Shown: positions 45,134 through 55,321 of the stretch, piece by piece | Layout: each line of letters begins with the position of its first letter | Position numbering within the stretch: the stretch's first letter is position 1 | Program-made: the position numbers and the translations under genes | Assembly: GCA_031769625.1 (NCBI GenBank) | Contig: JAUIMM010000124.1 | Span: 11,931,001 to 11,995,000, forward strand | DNA length: 64,000 nt | DNA from: Taudactylus pleione | Taxonomy: Eukaryota > Chordata > Amphibia > Anura > Myobatrachidae | Direction of reading: 5' to 3' | Notes under the pieces: generated by a model | Databases searched by the model: none | What the model saw: only the letters and a program-made list of their open reading frames with translations | What the model was told of the DNA's origin: nothing

Positions 45134-46310
45134 CTACAGTTTCTGTCCTAGTCCTATACAGACTCCTACTCCAGTCTTAATGGCACCCTTGTTGAGCCCT
45201 GATGGAATTTATAATACAGTTCTCCAGCCCACAGTCCCACATGCTCTCCCTTCACTCTCCTTTGTGAAATGGCACCCGATCACAAGGGAGGGACTTTTAT
45301 ATCCCATCTGTGACCAAACATTATGATTATACTCTACAACCATGTAATGCACCACAATACAGAGATGTACTGATTTCATTATTCTCTTTATGATCTCATG
45401 GGACCAGACATTACATCTGTTATCATTATACACAGCGACGCCAATTTACTAAACTATACTTCAATCTGTGCAGAATCATCATGTCACATTGAACTCCATC
45501 TTAACTTAACAACATTTTTCCCCATAAATACCCCCTTAGAGAATACCATCTGCAGAGTGTGATTCAGCTACATTAACTAACAACAATCAATGGGAGTATT
45601 AGAGAGATGACTCAGCAAATCAGCAACATCAATAACTCATGAAACAAAGCCATGTACATATATAACACCAGTTCACTTTAACATACTTAGCATTTTTAGG
45701 AGGATCCGGAGTGTCTGTTATCTGTTCCACAATTACATAATCCGTCAAATTGGAGTGACATTAATTTAATTAAATACCATTTTTTCTGATCTGGATATTA
45801 AGCTCATTGTATACTGAGCACCATCTTAAATCAACAACAGTTCTCCCCCTAAATACCCCTTAGAGTATCTCATTTGCAGAGTGTAATCCATATACAATAA
45901 TTAACAATTCTATGTAGTTTTCTATTGTCTTCAACACATTTTTGGCATTTTGCAAATAAACAATATATTTGACAACCTGTAATTCCAGCCATTACTAAAT
46001 CAATACAGAATAATACATCAACACGAATATCAGTATTTAGAGATAGAGAGCCGGACCTCCTTGCTCTATCAATTATTAAGGTTACCTCGTATCCCAGTAG
46101 CTCATATCCACCAGAGCCACCAAGAATGATATACAGATATACTGTACAGACTTTCCATTGTAGCATATTAGTATGGATGCTGCTGTATTCAAGGCTCTGT
46201 CCTTCACTGCTTGGTCCTTGGTTTTCAATTTGTCCCAGTGAGATCTCTGGCTCCTATTTAGTGATATCTTTGCTAGTTTTTACCCTGTAACACAAATAAG
46301 AAATGAAAGA
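45134..46310. other. Unassigned, with a diverged direct repeat
   Basis: About 80 bp at 45487-45567 (CATCTTAACTTAACAACA, then CCCCATAAATACCCCCTTAG) recurs at 45812-45890. This could be part of an LTR of the nearby gypsy relic. A 98-codon minus-strand frame at 45870-46166 matches nothing I know. Confidence 0.35.
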
Positions 46311-46314
46311 CTAT

Positions 46315-46913
46315 GGGCCTGATTCAGAGCCGCTCGTAAGCGGCCGCTCGTTCGTTCCCAGCGAAGTTTGCACAACTGCGCATGCGTACAGATCGTAATA
46401 CGCATGCGCGAACCAGTCAGTGCGGCCGAAAATCGTTTGTTCGCTACATAGCGAATGCCTGCTATTTTGAGTGACAGGAGGAGGCGTATGTGGGTGGTAA
46501 CAGGGGAAGGTGCTTGAAAACGGGGAGTGGATTTCCGAACGCAGGCGTGCTTAAAGGTCAAAACGGGCATTTTATGGGTGTGCATAATTAATACAGCAGC
46601 GTCATTGACCACGTCACTGGGTTATCTTATAGTCAGAACTGCTCGCAAGATTGCAGTAGGAAAAACCAACTATAAGAATAGCGAGCAGTTCATACGCTGG
46701 TTGATGTACTCGATTAATCTAATAAATAGCGGACATGACGTAGGATGCGAATGGCCAGGGGGTGTAGTTTTCCAAAAAACGACCGCATGTTTGGTTCGCT
46801 CGTTCAGACCTAGAGGCGTGAACAGACCGCAAGGAGCGAATGGTTCATTTGAATAGCCACCCCTTTTTTCTGAACGAGCGAGCGCAAATAGCGTCCGGCT
46901 CTGAATCAGGCCC
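46315..46913. mobile_element. Foldback element, GGGCCTGATTCAGAGCC family (TSD TAT)
   Basis: The left end GGGCCTGATTCAGAGCCG and right end CGGCTCTGAATCAGGCCC are inverted copies. TAT lies outside each end (46312-46314 and 46914-46916). It is 599 bp with internal CGCATGCGTAC palindromes and no coding sequence. This is the cleanest copy of the family in the window. Confidence 0.85.
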
Positions 46914-46916
46914 TAT

Positions 46917-47400
46917 GTTCAAGAGTAACCTGCTCAGGGCCTTGAAAGCTTTTTTGAATGTCTGAACCAATCTTTCAGATATTCAATTTGTGGCAAGGTG
47001 GTATAGTGCTGAGGTGAATTTCTTTATGCTATTATTTTTGAAGACTCTCCAGTATTCTTAGAAAATATACTGACATCCAATATCTCTAAACATATGTTTG
47101 GGTATTGCATTTCTATAGTATATAGTTATCAAAGTTGCAAAAGTTTTTTTCAGACGGCAGTCATGCTCTACAGAAAAGTTGAATTAAACTGTTGGCCACT
47201 TGTCTGATCACGATATTAATAACAGAGAGGATTGATGTCTGAGGGCATAATCTATATTCAACAATATGAATGTATGGTCCTTAATCGAATACCCACCAAC
47301 TCTAAACCAAAGCAATACGAATGAGTCCAGGTGCAGGCGCGTGGTGGCTGCCCTCTGACAGAAAGTGCAAAGTCTAGATACCTAAGCATATACTCAGTTC
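46917..47400 (-). pseudogene. pol: Ty3/gypsy integrase relic
   Basis: The minus strand from about 47035 reads KKFTSALYHLATN, a stop, then ISERLVQTFKKAFKALSR. This fits the conserved integrase catalytic-core stretch TSAPYHPATNGLAERxVQTFKK. Weaker integrase-like text (RNAIPKHMFRDIGCQ) precedes it. Several stops and frame changes are present, and nothing upstream or downstream gives a whole pol. A foldback element abuts its 3' side. Confidence 0.65.
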
Positions 47401-48467
47401 TGGAAAAAATGTTGCTATTCCATCCATGTGGTTATAGGGGTTTTAGGATACCTTCTGTTCTTTATTTAGTGATCAGGGCTGTCAGTGGCAGTGGGAGACA
47501 GGGTTTTCCACACTCTCTTGCTGAAACAGCACAATTATCAATATATTTAGTCATAAACTCCATCTCAGATGATTGGTGTCGGCTGTATGTTAAAGCAGTA
47601 TTAATGATTTCCATTGTCTATTACAAATGTTGTGATGGATACAGTTTTTTATTGCATGTAATAATAATTTAGCCTATCAACACTCAGTGATGTATAGGTT
47701 TCAAAATGTGATCTCTCTAACCCTCAGACAGTATGTTATACATTCTACAAAATAGATGGGGAAGGAGGTAGGACAAAAGTAAATAGGTTATGAATACAAT
47801 TAAATCTTACATCTCAATTGGTATGTATGTCCATAGTTTCAGATGGGTTACATACAATTTTGATATTTCAACAAAGACAGAGAAATTTAAACTAATACTG
47901 GGAGCAGCCATTTTGACTCCAAGCCATATTTAGCTATTCAGATATTGAACATCCATACTCAACCTCTTGACTTTGTGAGTTTTTATCTTGTCTCATTTAT
48001 TCATTTAATGCAAGGAACATGTGCTAATACTGTTTTTGCAATCTATTTTAACAACCAAGTCTTACATTCTTAAAGTAATTACATTGAGTTATTACTCTTG
48101 TTATGCTCTAGAATACACAAGTAATCTTCTGAAAGCATTGTATAATTAAAGGGAAAAGAAGCAAAGTTGCAAAATAAATTTTAGAATATAAAATATACAT
48201 TTAAAACATTCGGTGAAAAGACTTATCCAATGTGCATTAGTATAATTTCTACATTCCCAGATATTTCACATACTGTAGATATAAATTCAAGCAACTCTTA
48301 GTAACACGTTTATTGTAATGTGTGCTTTAAATAGATTCAAAATAAAGGTCAAGCCAGGACTCTGGAGAAAGCCATTTATTCCAATTGTAGATTTCTTATT
48401 TCACATGAGTGAAGAGAGTCAGGTATAGTGCAAGTAGTTTAACTGAGAGTAACATATAATGAACTAA
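47401..48467. other. No recognised feature
   Basis: May continue the gypsy relic at its left edge (CCATGTGGTTATAGG near 47427), but no conserved motif is seen. The rest is unassigned AT-rich DNA. Confidence 0.3.
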
Positions 48468-48560
48468 GGGCTTGATTCAGAGATGTACACAAAGCTGATA
48501 TTTACGCAGTTGACTGATTATCTGTAAACTGCAAATTCGTCAAGGTACATTACCATTGTC
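48468..48560 (+). mobile_element. Truncated MITE, ATTTACGCA family
   Basis: GGGCTTGATTCAGAGATGTA followed by GCTGATATTTACGCAG matches the start of 30693-31223. The rest is missing. Confidence 0.6.
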
Positions 48561-48831
48561 ACTCGCAGCGACTTTTGTTCAAATTTGATCAAACAACAAA
48601 AATAATACATACAGAATAAAGCCTAATGATATACCCTGAACAGTGCCACTATACAGTATATGTGCTATACACTGACTGCTCAGAATGCAGACCCTGGAAT
48701 CCCAACACCAGTCAGACTCCCGGAGCCAGAATCTTGACTGTTGGCATCCTGACTACCAACATCCCAATGGTAAGTAGTGGGGTTAGGGAGAGGGTTAGGG
48801 TTAGGCACTAGGGGGAGGGTTAGGGTTAGGC

Positions 48832-51003
48832 TGTCACAATCCTGGCTAGTTTTTACCTTTTGTGACTTACCTCTGCCATCTGCTCCATGGATCTGTGTTT
48901 GTAATTCTCCTGGGACATCTGCTCTGGCTGAATCATGCTGGCTGTAACATCTCTGTGTGTGCAGACTGCTCTCCCCCCACACTGATTAAACACCTGGACC
49001 CTGCTCTGTCTGTGAGCATTGCTAGTCTTAATTGGAATCACAGGTGTGGTCCTGATTCTCAAGGGCTGCAGAGATGAATACTCCCTCTGCATGCTGTGCC
49101 TTGCTCCACTCAGAATGCCACTGCCAGACCACCTGTCTGTATCCACCAATCGCTGCCAGACTCTAGGTATATAGATCCTCCTCTAATAGCACTCAGGGCT
49201 TGAACATCTTGTTACATTCCATGGTGTACTACTTGTGCTTAAGCTGTACCTCTGTGTACCAGCATGTCCCAGGCTCCTGCTGGTTCCTAGACCAGTGCTA
49301 TCCGTAAGCCTGCTGCGTTCAGCTATCCACGCTACCAGCCTCTCACCCACGGCTCCCAGGCCGCACCAAGTAGCTTCCACGCTACCATCTCTCACCCACG
49401 GCTCCCAGGCCGCACCAAGTAGCTTCCACGCTACCATCTCTCACCTACGGCTCCCAGACCGCTCCAAGTAGCTTCCACACTACCATCTCTCACCAACGGC
49501 TCCCAAGCCGCTCCACGTAGCCACCCAGCTACCAGCATCTACCCACGGCTATCCAGCCGCTCCACATAGCTACCCAGCTACCAGCGTCTACCCACGGCTA
49601 TCCAGCCGCTCCACGTAGCCACCCAGCTACCAGCGTCTACCAACGGCTATCCGGCCGCTCCATGTAGCCACCCAGCTACCAGCGTCTACCCACGGCTCCC
49701 AGCCACTCCACATAGCTACCCAGCTACCAGCGTCTACCCACGGCTATCCAGCCACTCTACGTAGCCACCCAGCTACCAGCGTCTACCCACGGCTATCCGG
49801 CCGCTCCACGTAGCCACCCAGCTACCAGCGTCTACCCACGGCTATCCGGCCGCTCCATGTAGCCACCCAGCTACCAGCGTCTACCCACGGCTATCCAGCC
49901 ACTCCACATAGCTACCCAGCTACCAGCGTCTACCCACGGCTATCCAGCCACTCTACGTAGCCACCCAGCTACCAGCGTCTACCCACGGCTATCCGGCCGC
50001 TCCACGTAGCCACCCAGCTACCAGCGTCCCAGGCTCCTGCTGGTTCCTAGACCAGTGCTATCCGTAAGCCTGCTGCGTTCAGCTATCCACGCTACCAGCC
50101 TCTCACCCACGGCTCCCAGGCTGCACCAAGTAGCTTCCACGCTACCATCTCTCACCCACGGCTCCCAGGCCGCACCAAGTAGCTTCCACGCTACCATCTC
50201 TCACCTACGGCTCCCAGACCGCTCCAAGTAGCTTCCACACTACCATCTCTCACCAACGGCTCCCAAGCCGCTCCACGTAGCCACCCAGCTACCAGCATCT
50301 ACCCACGGCTATCCAGCCGCTCCACATAGCTACCCAGCTACCAGCGTCTACCCACGGCTATCCAGCCGCTCCACGTAGCCACCCAGCTACCAGCGTCTAC
50401 CCACGGCTATCCGGATGCTCCATGTAGCCACCCAGCTACCAGAGTCTACCCACGGCTATCCAGCCACTCCACGTAGCTACCTAGCTACCAGCGTCTACCC
50501 ACGGCTATCCGGCCGCTCCATGTAGCCACCCAGCTACCAGCGTCTACCCACGGCTATCCGGCCACTCCACATAGCTACCCAGCTACCAGCGTCTACCCAC
50601 GGCTATCCAGCCACTCTACGTAGCCACCCAGCTACCAGCGTCTACCCACGGCTATCCGGCCGCTCCACGTAGCCACCCAGCTACCAGCGTCTACCCACGG
50701 CTATCCAGCCGCTCCACGTAGCTACCCAGCTACCATCCATCTGCAAGCTCATCTACTGGTACCCCAACCAGCTCAGTCAGCCTACCTGCCGGTCCCAGTC
50801 CAGTCCCTCCAAGTGCCTTCTAGTCTCATTCCAACGTCTCAAGTTTCCAGTTCCAGTCACTCATCACCAAAGGCAGTTCTCACTGCTACCCACTTCTTTT
50901 ATTAAAAGAGCTATTCATGTTCCCCATGGTTCCAGTCCAGCCGGCCTCCAGTGATTCCAGTTCATCACCTGATACGGGTAACTCACTAGCACCAACTGTG
51001 ACA
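48832..51003 (+). mobile_element. Solo LTR carrying a large minisatellite (TSD TAGGC)
   Basis: It begins TGTCACAATCCTGG and ends CACCAACTGTGACA, with TAGGC at 48827-48831 and 51004-51008. TG...CA ends and a 5 bp duplication identify an LTR. TATATAG at 49171 and ATTAAA at 50901 are candidate promoter and polyadenylation signals. There is no internal coding region. The length (2172 bp) is inflated by the internal repeat array. Confidence 0.8.
49320..50745. repeat. Minisatellite, 49 bp unit, in a 760 bp higher-order repeat
   Basis: Units read TCCACGTAGCCACCCAGCTA then CCAGCGTCTACCCACGGCTA then TCCGGCCGC; spacing measured at 49 bp. A leader (CCCAGGCTCCTGCTGGTTCC onward) occurs at 49268 and again at 50028, so a leader plus array block was duplicated with a 760 bp offset. 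Units early in each block use a longer CTCCCAGGCCGCACCAAGTA variant. Confidence 0.95.
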
Positions 51004-51189
51004 TAGGCTGTGGGAGGGAGAGTTAGATTTAGGCTGTGGGTGGGGAGGGTTAGGTTTAGGCTGCAGGCAGGCGGGTTAGGTTTAAGGGTAGGGTTGGGAT
51101 ACTTACTGACAGGTGTTGGTATCCTAACCATGTAGGGATGCCGGCATCAGGATTCTGACCGCAGGGATCCCAACCCTTCGGGAAGCAGC

Positions 51190-52830
51190 GGTTTACTAAA
51201 GTCACTGCTTCATAAACAGAGCTTCAGGTCTTTAAAATAGCTAAGTCTTTATTTACAATTTCTCCCTCTCCAATGCACAGAATCTGTATGAAAAAAAGAA
51301 ATATACCTTGGCACCATAATAAAGCAACACAGTTTTTATCATCCAACCAGATCATAACATAACATATGTTAGCTGACCTTCATTTTTTATGCTTTTTGAT
51401 GTTTTCACTGTCATAGTCTGTCACTGTCAGGATTAATTTATCAACTAAAGCTGTGATTAAACACAACAAATTGTTCTACAACATTTATATTACCTTCTTA
51501 CTACACGCAGTACTAATTCAATTATTGTTGCCAAGTTTAAGAGCTTATTTAAGCTGTAGAAGGATTTAGGCATGGAATCAGGATGGCAATGAGGGAATTG
51601 GTGAGTCTTGGTTTATAATAAATAATTTTTATCACAGTGTGTGTTTTATTTACTATAAATCCCAGCAGGTTCTGGCTGCTAGAGATGCAGGGACTGACAG
51701 TTTAACTATTGCCATCCTGCTTTGAAAGCTTCAGGCAGGAATAGGGATGCTCAATCATGTCATTCTACAAGTGTCAGCAACACCTGTCAGTAAGTATCCT
51801 AACCCTACCCTAAAGTGGTTACCGACTGTTAGGACATTTCGGGACTTTTTTTTTTTTATGGAAGCCCCAGGTACATGGTTCAGTCACCAAGTGCAATGCT
51901 CAGAATGTTCTGGGAGGTTTGGTCTTCTGGACCTCAGCAAAAAGAGAAGGACCCTTTCTCCCCATGCTCCTGAGTCATACAGCCCTTTAACTGCAAGGAT
52001 CAGATAGGCTTTTTGCCCCCAAGATCAGATGGAGCTTCCTTTGAGTATCTTAATCTTCATATCCCCTTAGAAGGAATGTACCTCCGAAGATTTTAGGAGA
52101 GTGTTACCCATAAGAGTCTCATCCAAACCCCACACACAACAAAACATTTGAAAAGTGAGATGAGTGCAAAAGGTGTACAATAAATAAATAAGTGCCCAAA
52201 CAATGACAGCCCTACAGCCACTATGTATAACAGAATGGACTCTGGAGGCATTCAGAAATGTTTGCATCCTACAATAGACCTCTTGGTTAAAGGACCAGGT
52301 AATTGCCCATTTTCTACGCTGGGTGCCTTTCAGCCACAGAGCATATATCTACGTCTGATCCTAACTGAGGTGAAGACTGCGGTGCATTCGTGGCTCACAG
52401 CTCAGCCTAAAACAAAGTGTATTGAAAGCAGGGAGATTATGTAAAAAAATAAATGTATTTGTCTTTTCTGAAAGTTGATAAATAAATTCTACAGCCAGAG
52501 TGCGGATAATGTTTAACTCACCCTCTTATTATATTATTATCATCACTTTAATGTCAAATTCTGATCACTTTGTGGTTAGAATTGGCAATTGGTAAACACC
52601 ATGCATTACCAATTATTTAACACAATTATCTGCAATACGCAGAATTGTCCCCAATTGATTGCTGATGTATGGGCCCCATAACCGAGAGGCACTTCCCTGA
52701 ATGTTCCTCTAACAGGGATAATCCTGCAAGAAAATGTGCTGTTAATAAAATAAATAGGTGTTCTTAACCTAATCATTCGTAAAAATAAAATCTAATAAAA
52801 TTTTGTTAAAATATTAGCAAATTAAGTTGT
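51190..52830. other. No recognised feature
   Basis: Unassigned sequence, including a T-run at 51848. Short fragments such as CACCTGTCAGTAAGTATCCT (51780) echo the GGTTAGG element edge. No coding domain. Confidence 0.35.
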
Positions 52831-52835
52831 AGAGG

Positions 52836-53003
52836 GGGAGATTTATTAACCTTGCAGATAGATAAAGTGGAGAGACATAAAGTACCGTACAATCAGCTTC
52901 TAACTACCATTTTACAGGCAATGTTTGAAAAATGGCAGGACCTGACTGGTTGGTACTTTATCTCTCTCCACTTTATCTTGGTCCAAGATTTAATACATCT
53001 CCC
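52836..53003. mobile_element. MITE (GGGAGATTTATTAA / TTAATACATCTCCC termini)
   Basis: Inverted ends with inner arms AAAGTGGAGAGACATAAAGTA and TACTTTATCTCTCTCCACTTT. About 168 bp; a second copy follows directly. Confidence 0.75.
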
Positions 53004-53008
53004 TATAT

Positions 53009-53530
53009 GGGGTCTATGTACTAAGCCTTGGAGAGAGATAAAGCGGACAGAGATAAAGTACCAACGAATAAGCTCCTAACTGTCATTTTTCAAACACAGG
53101 GGCCAATTCATCATCGGAGGCTAAATGTACCTCGATGATGAAGTATTCACCTCGCCGGAAACTTAAGCATACTTTAGTAGGGCAGCTACGTTACATACCT
53201 GTCTTGAGCTCACGCAGGCACAAAGCCGGTGGGGAGTCAGTGAGGAGGCAATGGAAGAAACCTTATTTGCATCCCCGGAACTCATTCCCATAGGAAGGAG
53301 CGGGTCTACAAGAACAAGCACCATCTGATGGAGCTTGTCCTCACAGGCAAACTTCAAAAAGTTTCAGTTTTTAGAGTTTGCTGATTATTAGGTGGTCCTA
53401 TTGGACCCCTGTTGATGAATGGCCCGGTAACTTAAATATGTGGAAACTAGTGTTTCCGCATGTTAAAAGCCCATTTAAGTGTTGATGAATAGGCCCCACA
53501 GCCTGTAAAGTGACAGTTAGGCTACTTAAT
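53009..53530. mobile_element. Second MITE copy interrupted by another MITE
   Basis: GGGTCTATGTACTAAGCCTT then GAGATAAAGTACCAACGAAT is the left arm of a unit like 52836-53003. It is cut after CAAACACA by the 53099-53497 element and resumes with GCCTGTAAAGTGACAGTTAG. Confidence 0.65.
53099..53497. mobile_element. MITE, GGGGCCAATTCATCA termini (TSD ACA)
   Basis: GGGGCCAATTCATCA and TGATGAATAGGCCCC are near-perfect inverted ends. ACA lies at 53096-53098 and 53498-53500. Same family as 26261-26892. Non-coding. Confidence 0.8.
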
Positions 53531-53589
53531 TAATTTGAGTGGCACTTGTCAATCAGAAGCTGTTAGAAGGAGTGTGTTAGACTCCCCAA

Positions 53590-54159
53590 TAAAGAACCAT
53601 AAAAAAGTGAAAAAAACAGCACTTAGTGGGTGACACCTCATTATTCAAAATAAAATAAAAATCATATCCAGCTTGATCAATAGTGAAAAACATTTAAATA
53701 AGATTTAAAACATGTAATCATGTAGCAATATATAATAAATATGCATGCATGAAAGAACACAATAGTAAATAGCTTATAAATGCAGGAACACTGTATCCTT
53801 TGTTCCAATTAACTCTGAAATTAGTCCCAAAGTCCTGTGGTTTTAAACACACCGAGAAATGATATGGTGGCATATGGAAAACATAATATTCCGGTATAAT
53901 ATCCAGTAGTAGAGAAACTTGTTACCCAATATGTCCAAAGCAATCCGTGCAGATCTCAATTAGCAAGGCATTCTCGTAAAAGGTCTCATCAGAGACAGCA
54001 AGTAGTATGGATAAGTACCTCTACTGTTGTAACTGGTCTGGAAAGCACAGGTAGAGCAGTCTGAGAGCAGGCAAACCACTAAATGCATTTACATGTGGAA
54101 TAGACCCACACCTTCCTCAGGAGAAAATGTGTTTTGCTCCTGAGGAAGGTGTGGGTCTA
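53590..54159 (-). mobile_element. Penelope terminal (pseudo-LTR) relic
   Basis: AATAAATATGCATGCATGAAA and the following AATAGTAAATAGC parallel the left-only part of the 20 kb element (AATAAATATGTGCATACATG, GCGAATAGTGTC). On the minus strand CTGAGGA (complement of 54114-54120), a TGTGG..CCACA stem and TGTAAATGCA imitate the hammerhead order. The motif is then repeated inverted: 54101-54123 and 54137-54159 are perfect 23 bp arms. No coding sequence. Confidence 0.5.
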
Positions 54160-54499
54160 ATTACTTTTTTAACTGTCTCACAATTTTATCTACAGTATAT
54201 CCAAGCTTTATTAAATCTCCCCCTTTAGTCTTAGTCGCTTATTTAAAAATGTAGTTGATATAAAGTAATATTATAATCTCTTTTTTTTGCTTTGTTTTAA
54301 ACAAGATTTAGTCAGTGGACCTCAGTTTTCATTTAAATCTAATTTTAGTCAATGTTTTAGTCATAATTGTTGCAAACAGTTTAATGATACTGTAATGGAT
54401 TTTACTAAAGAACTTTTCTATAAAATTCCCTTGAGAACTCAGAGTCAGCATAACTTTAACTATGTGTTTAGTAATCTAGGCTCAGTAGGCTGAGGAATG

Positions 54500-54690
54500 T
54501 GTTACTTACTGACTAACTCTCCTCCTATATATCATATACATACCGACTTACCGTAGTACTCCTCCCATATATCATGTACATACTGACTTACCATAGTACT
54601 ACTCCTCCCATATATCATATACATACTGACTTACCGAAGTACTCCCTTATATCATATACTTACTGACTTACCGTATATATATATATATAT
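54500..54690. repeat. Short tandem repeat (ATATCATATACATACTGACTTACC) and (TA)n
   Basis: About four units of CTCCTCCCATATATCATATA then CATACTGACTTACCGTAGTA, ending in a TA run where the gypsy element inserted. Confidence 0.8.
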
Positions 54691-54698
54691 ATATGTAT

Positions 54699-55306
54699 TG
54701 TGACACAGTTAGGTTAGGGGGTCCCTCTCCTGGGTAGAGGACTCCTTCCTTACACACACACACAGCAGCAGGGAAGCAGCACACCAGTCTGAATGCAAGT
54801 ACAAGCTGGTCGGCGCCAGTCTTTATTGTACAATGTCAGAAATAACACAAAGAAAACATAAACGTAAATCTTAGCCCTGTCGGGGCACTAACTTCACAGG
54901 TAGTTCCCTCACTACCAGAACCTGGCAGGGCCTAATGCCCTCGCCAGCAACAAAGCACAGCACAGTACTCACAGATAGGTTTTCCAAGTGTCTCTGAGCA
55001 AACTCCCTGTCTGCTCTCCCAGGTGAGACAATCAGCCCTAAACCAACTAGGCTTATATTGGCCACTCTCAGGTGGAAAACTAACAATCCTGTTACCAGGC
55101 TGCGAGAACCAAAACCTGGAGTGGCCGTGGGTGGAGCCCTCCCTCTCCTCTCACCCACAACGCCCAGGTCCCAAACCGGCTTTTCAAAAAGCCGAAACTC
55201 AAGCCTACTACACTGCAGACTTTCTCCTGGGGATTTAAAACACATAAGACAGGAATCTGGGATAAATGTCCCTGTCACAGACCACTTTACCAGTGATCCT
55301 ATCACA
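54699..55306 (-). mobile_element. 3' LTR of the minus-strand gypsy element
   Basis: On the plus strand it starts TGTGACACAGTTAGG and ends CCTATCACA. Reverse-strand AATAAA (complement of 54822-54827) is the polyadenylation signal candidate. Open frames within it are not genes. Confidence 0.9.
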
Positions 55307-55307
55307 C

Positions 55308-55321
55308 ATCCCCCCCCTTTG
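55308..55321 (-). other. Polypurine tract
   Basis: On the minus strand AAAGGGGGGGAT ends just before the LTR, as expected next to the 3' LTR. Confidence 0.8.

Larger units (their letters stand above)
48690..51180. mobile_element. GGTTAGG-rich DNA element, split by an LTR
   Basis: The left half (CCTGGAATCCCAACACCAG to GGGTTAGGGTTAGGC) and the right half (TAGGCTGTGGGAGGG to CGCAGGGATCCCAACCC) are the two sides of a unit like 27612-27981. The 48832-51003 LTR sits inside, with a 5 bp duplication. Non-coding. Confidence 0.7.

Noticed and set aside
45870..46166. 98-codon minus-strand frame
   Set aside because: No recognisable domain; it lies beside a decayed gypsy integrase and could be random or LTR-derived.
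49320..50745. CRISPR-like or repeat-protein coding array
   Set aside because: Contiguous 49 bp units (not a multiple of three) inside an LTR with a target duplication. There is no spacer variation and no continuous frame.
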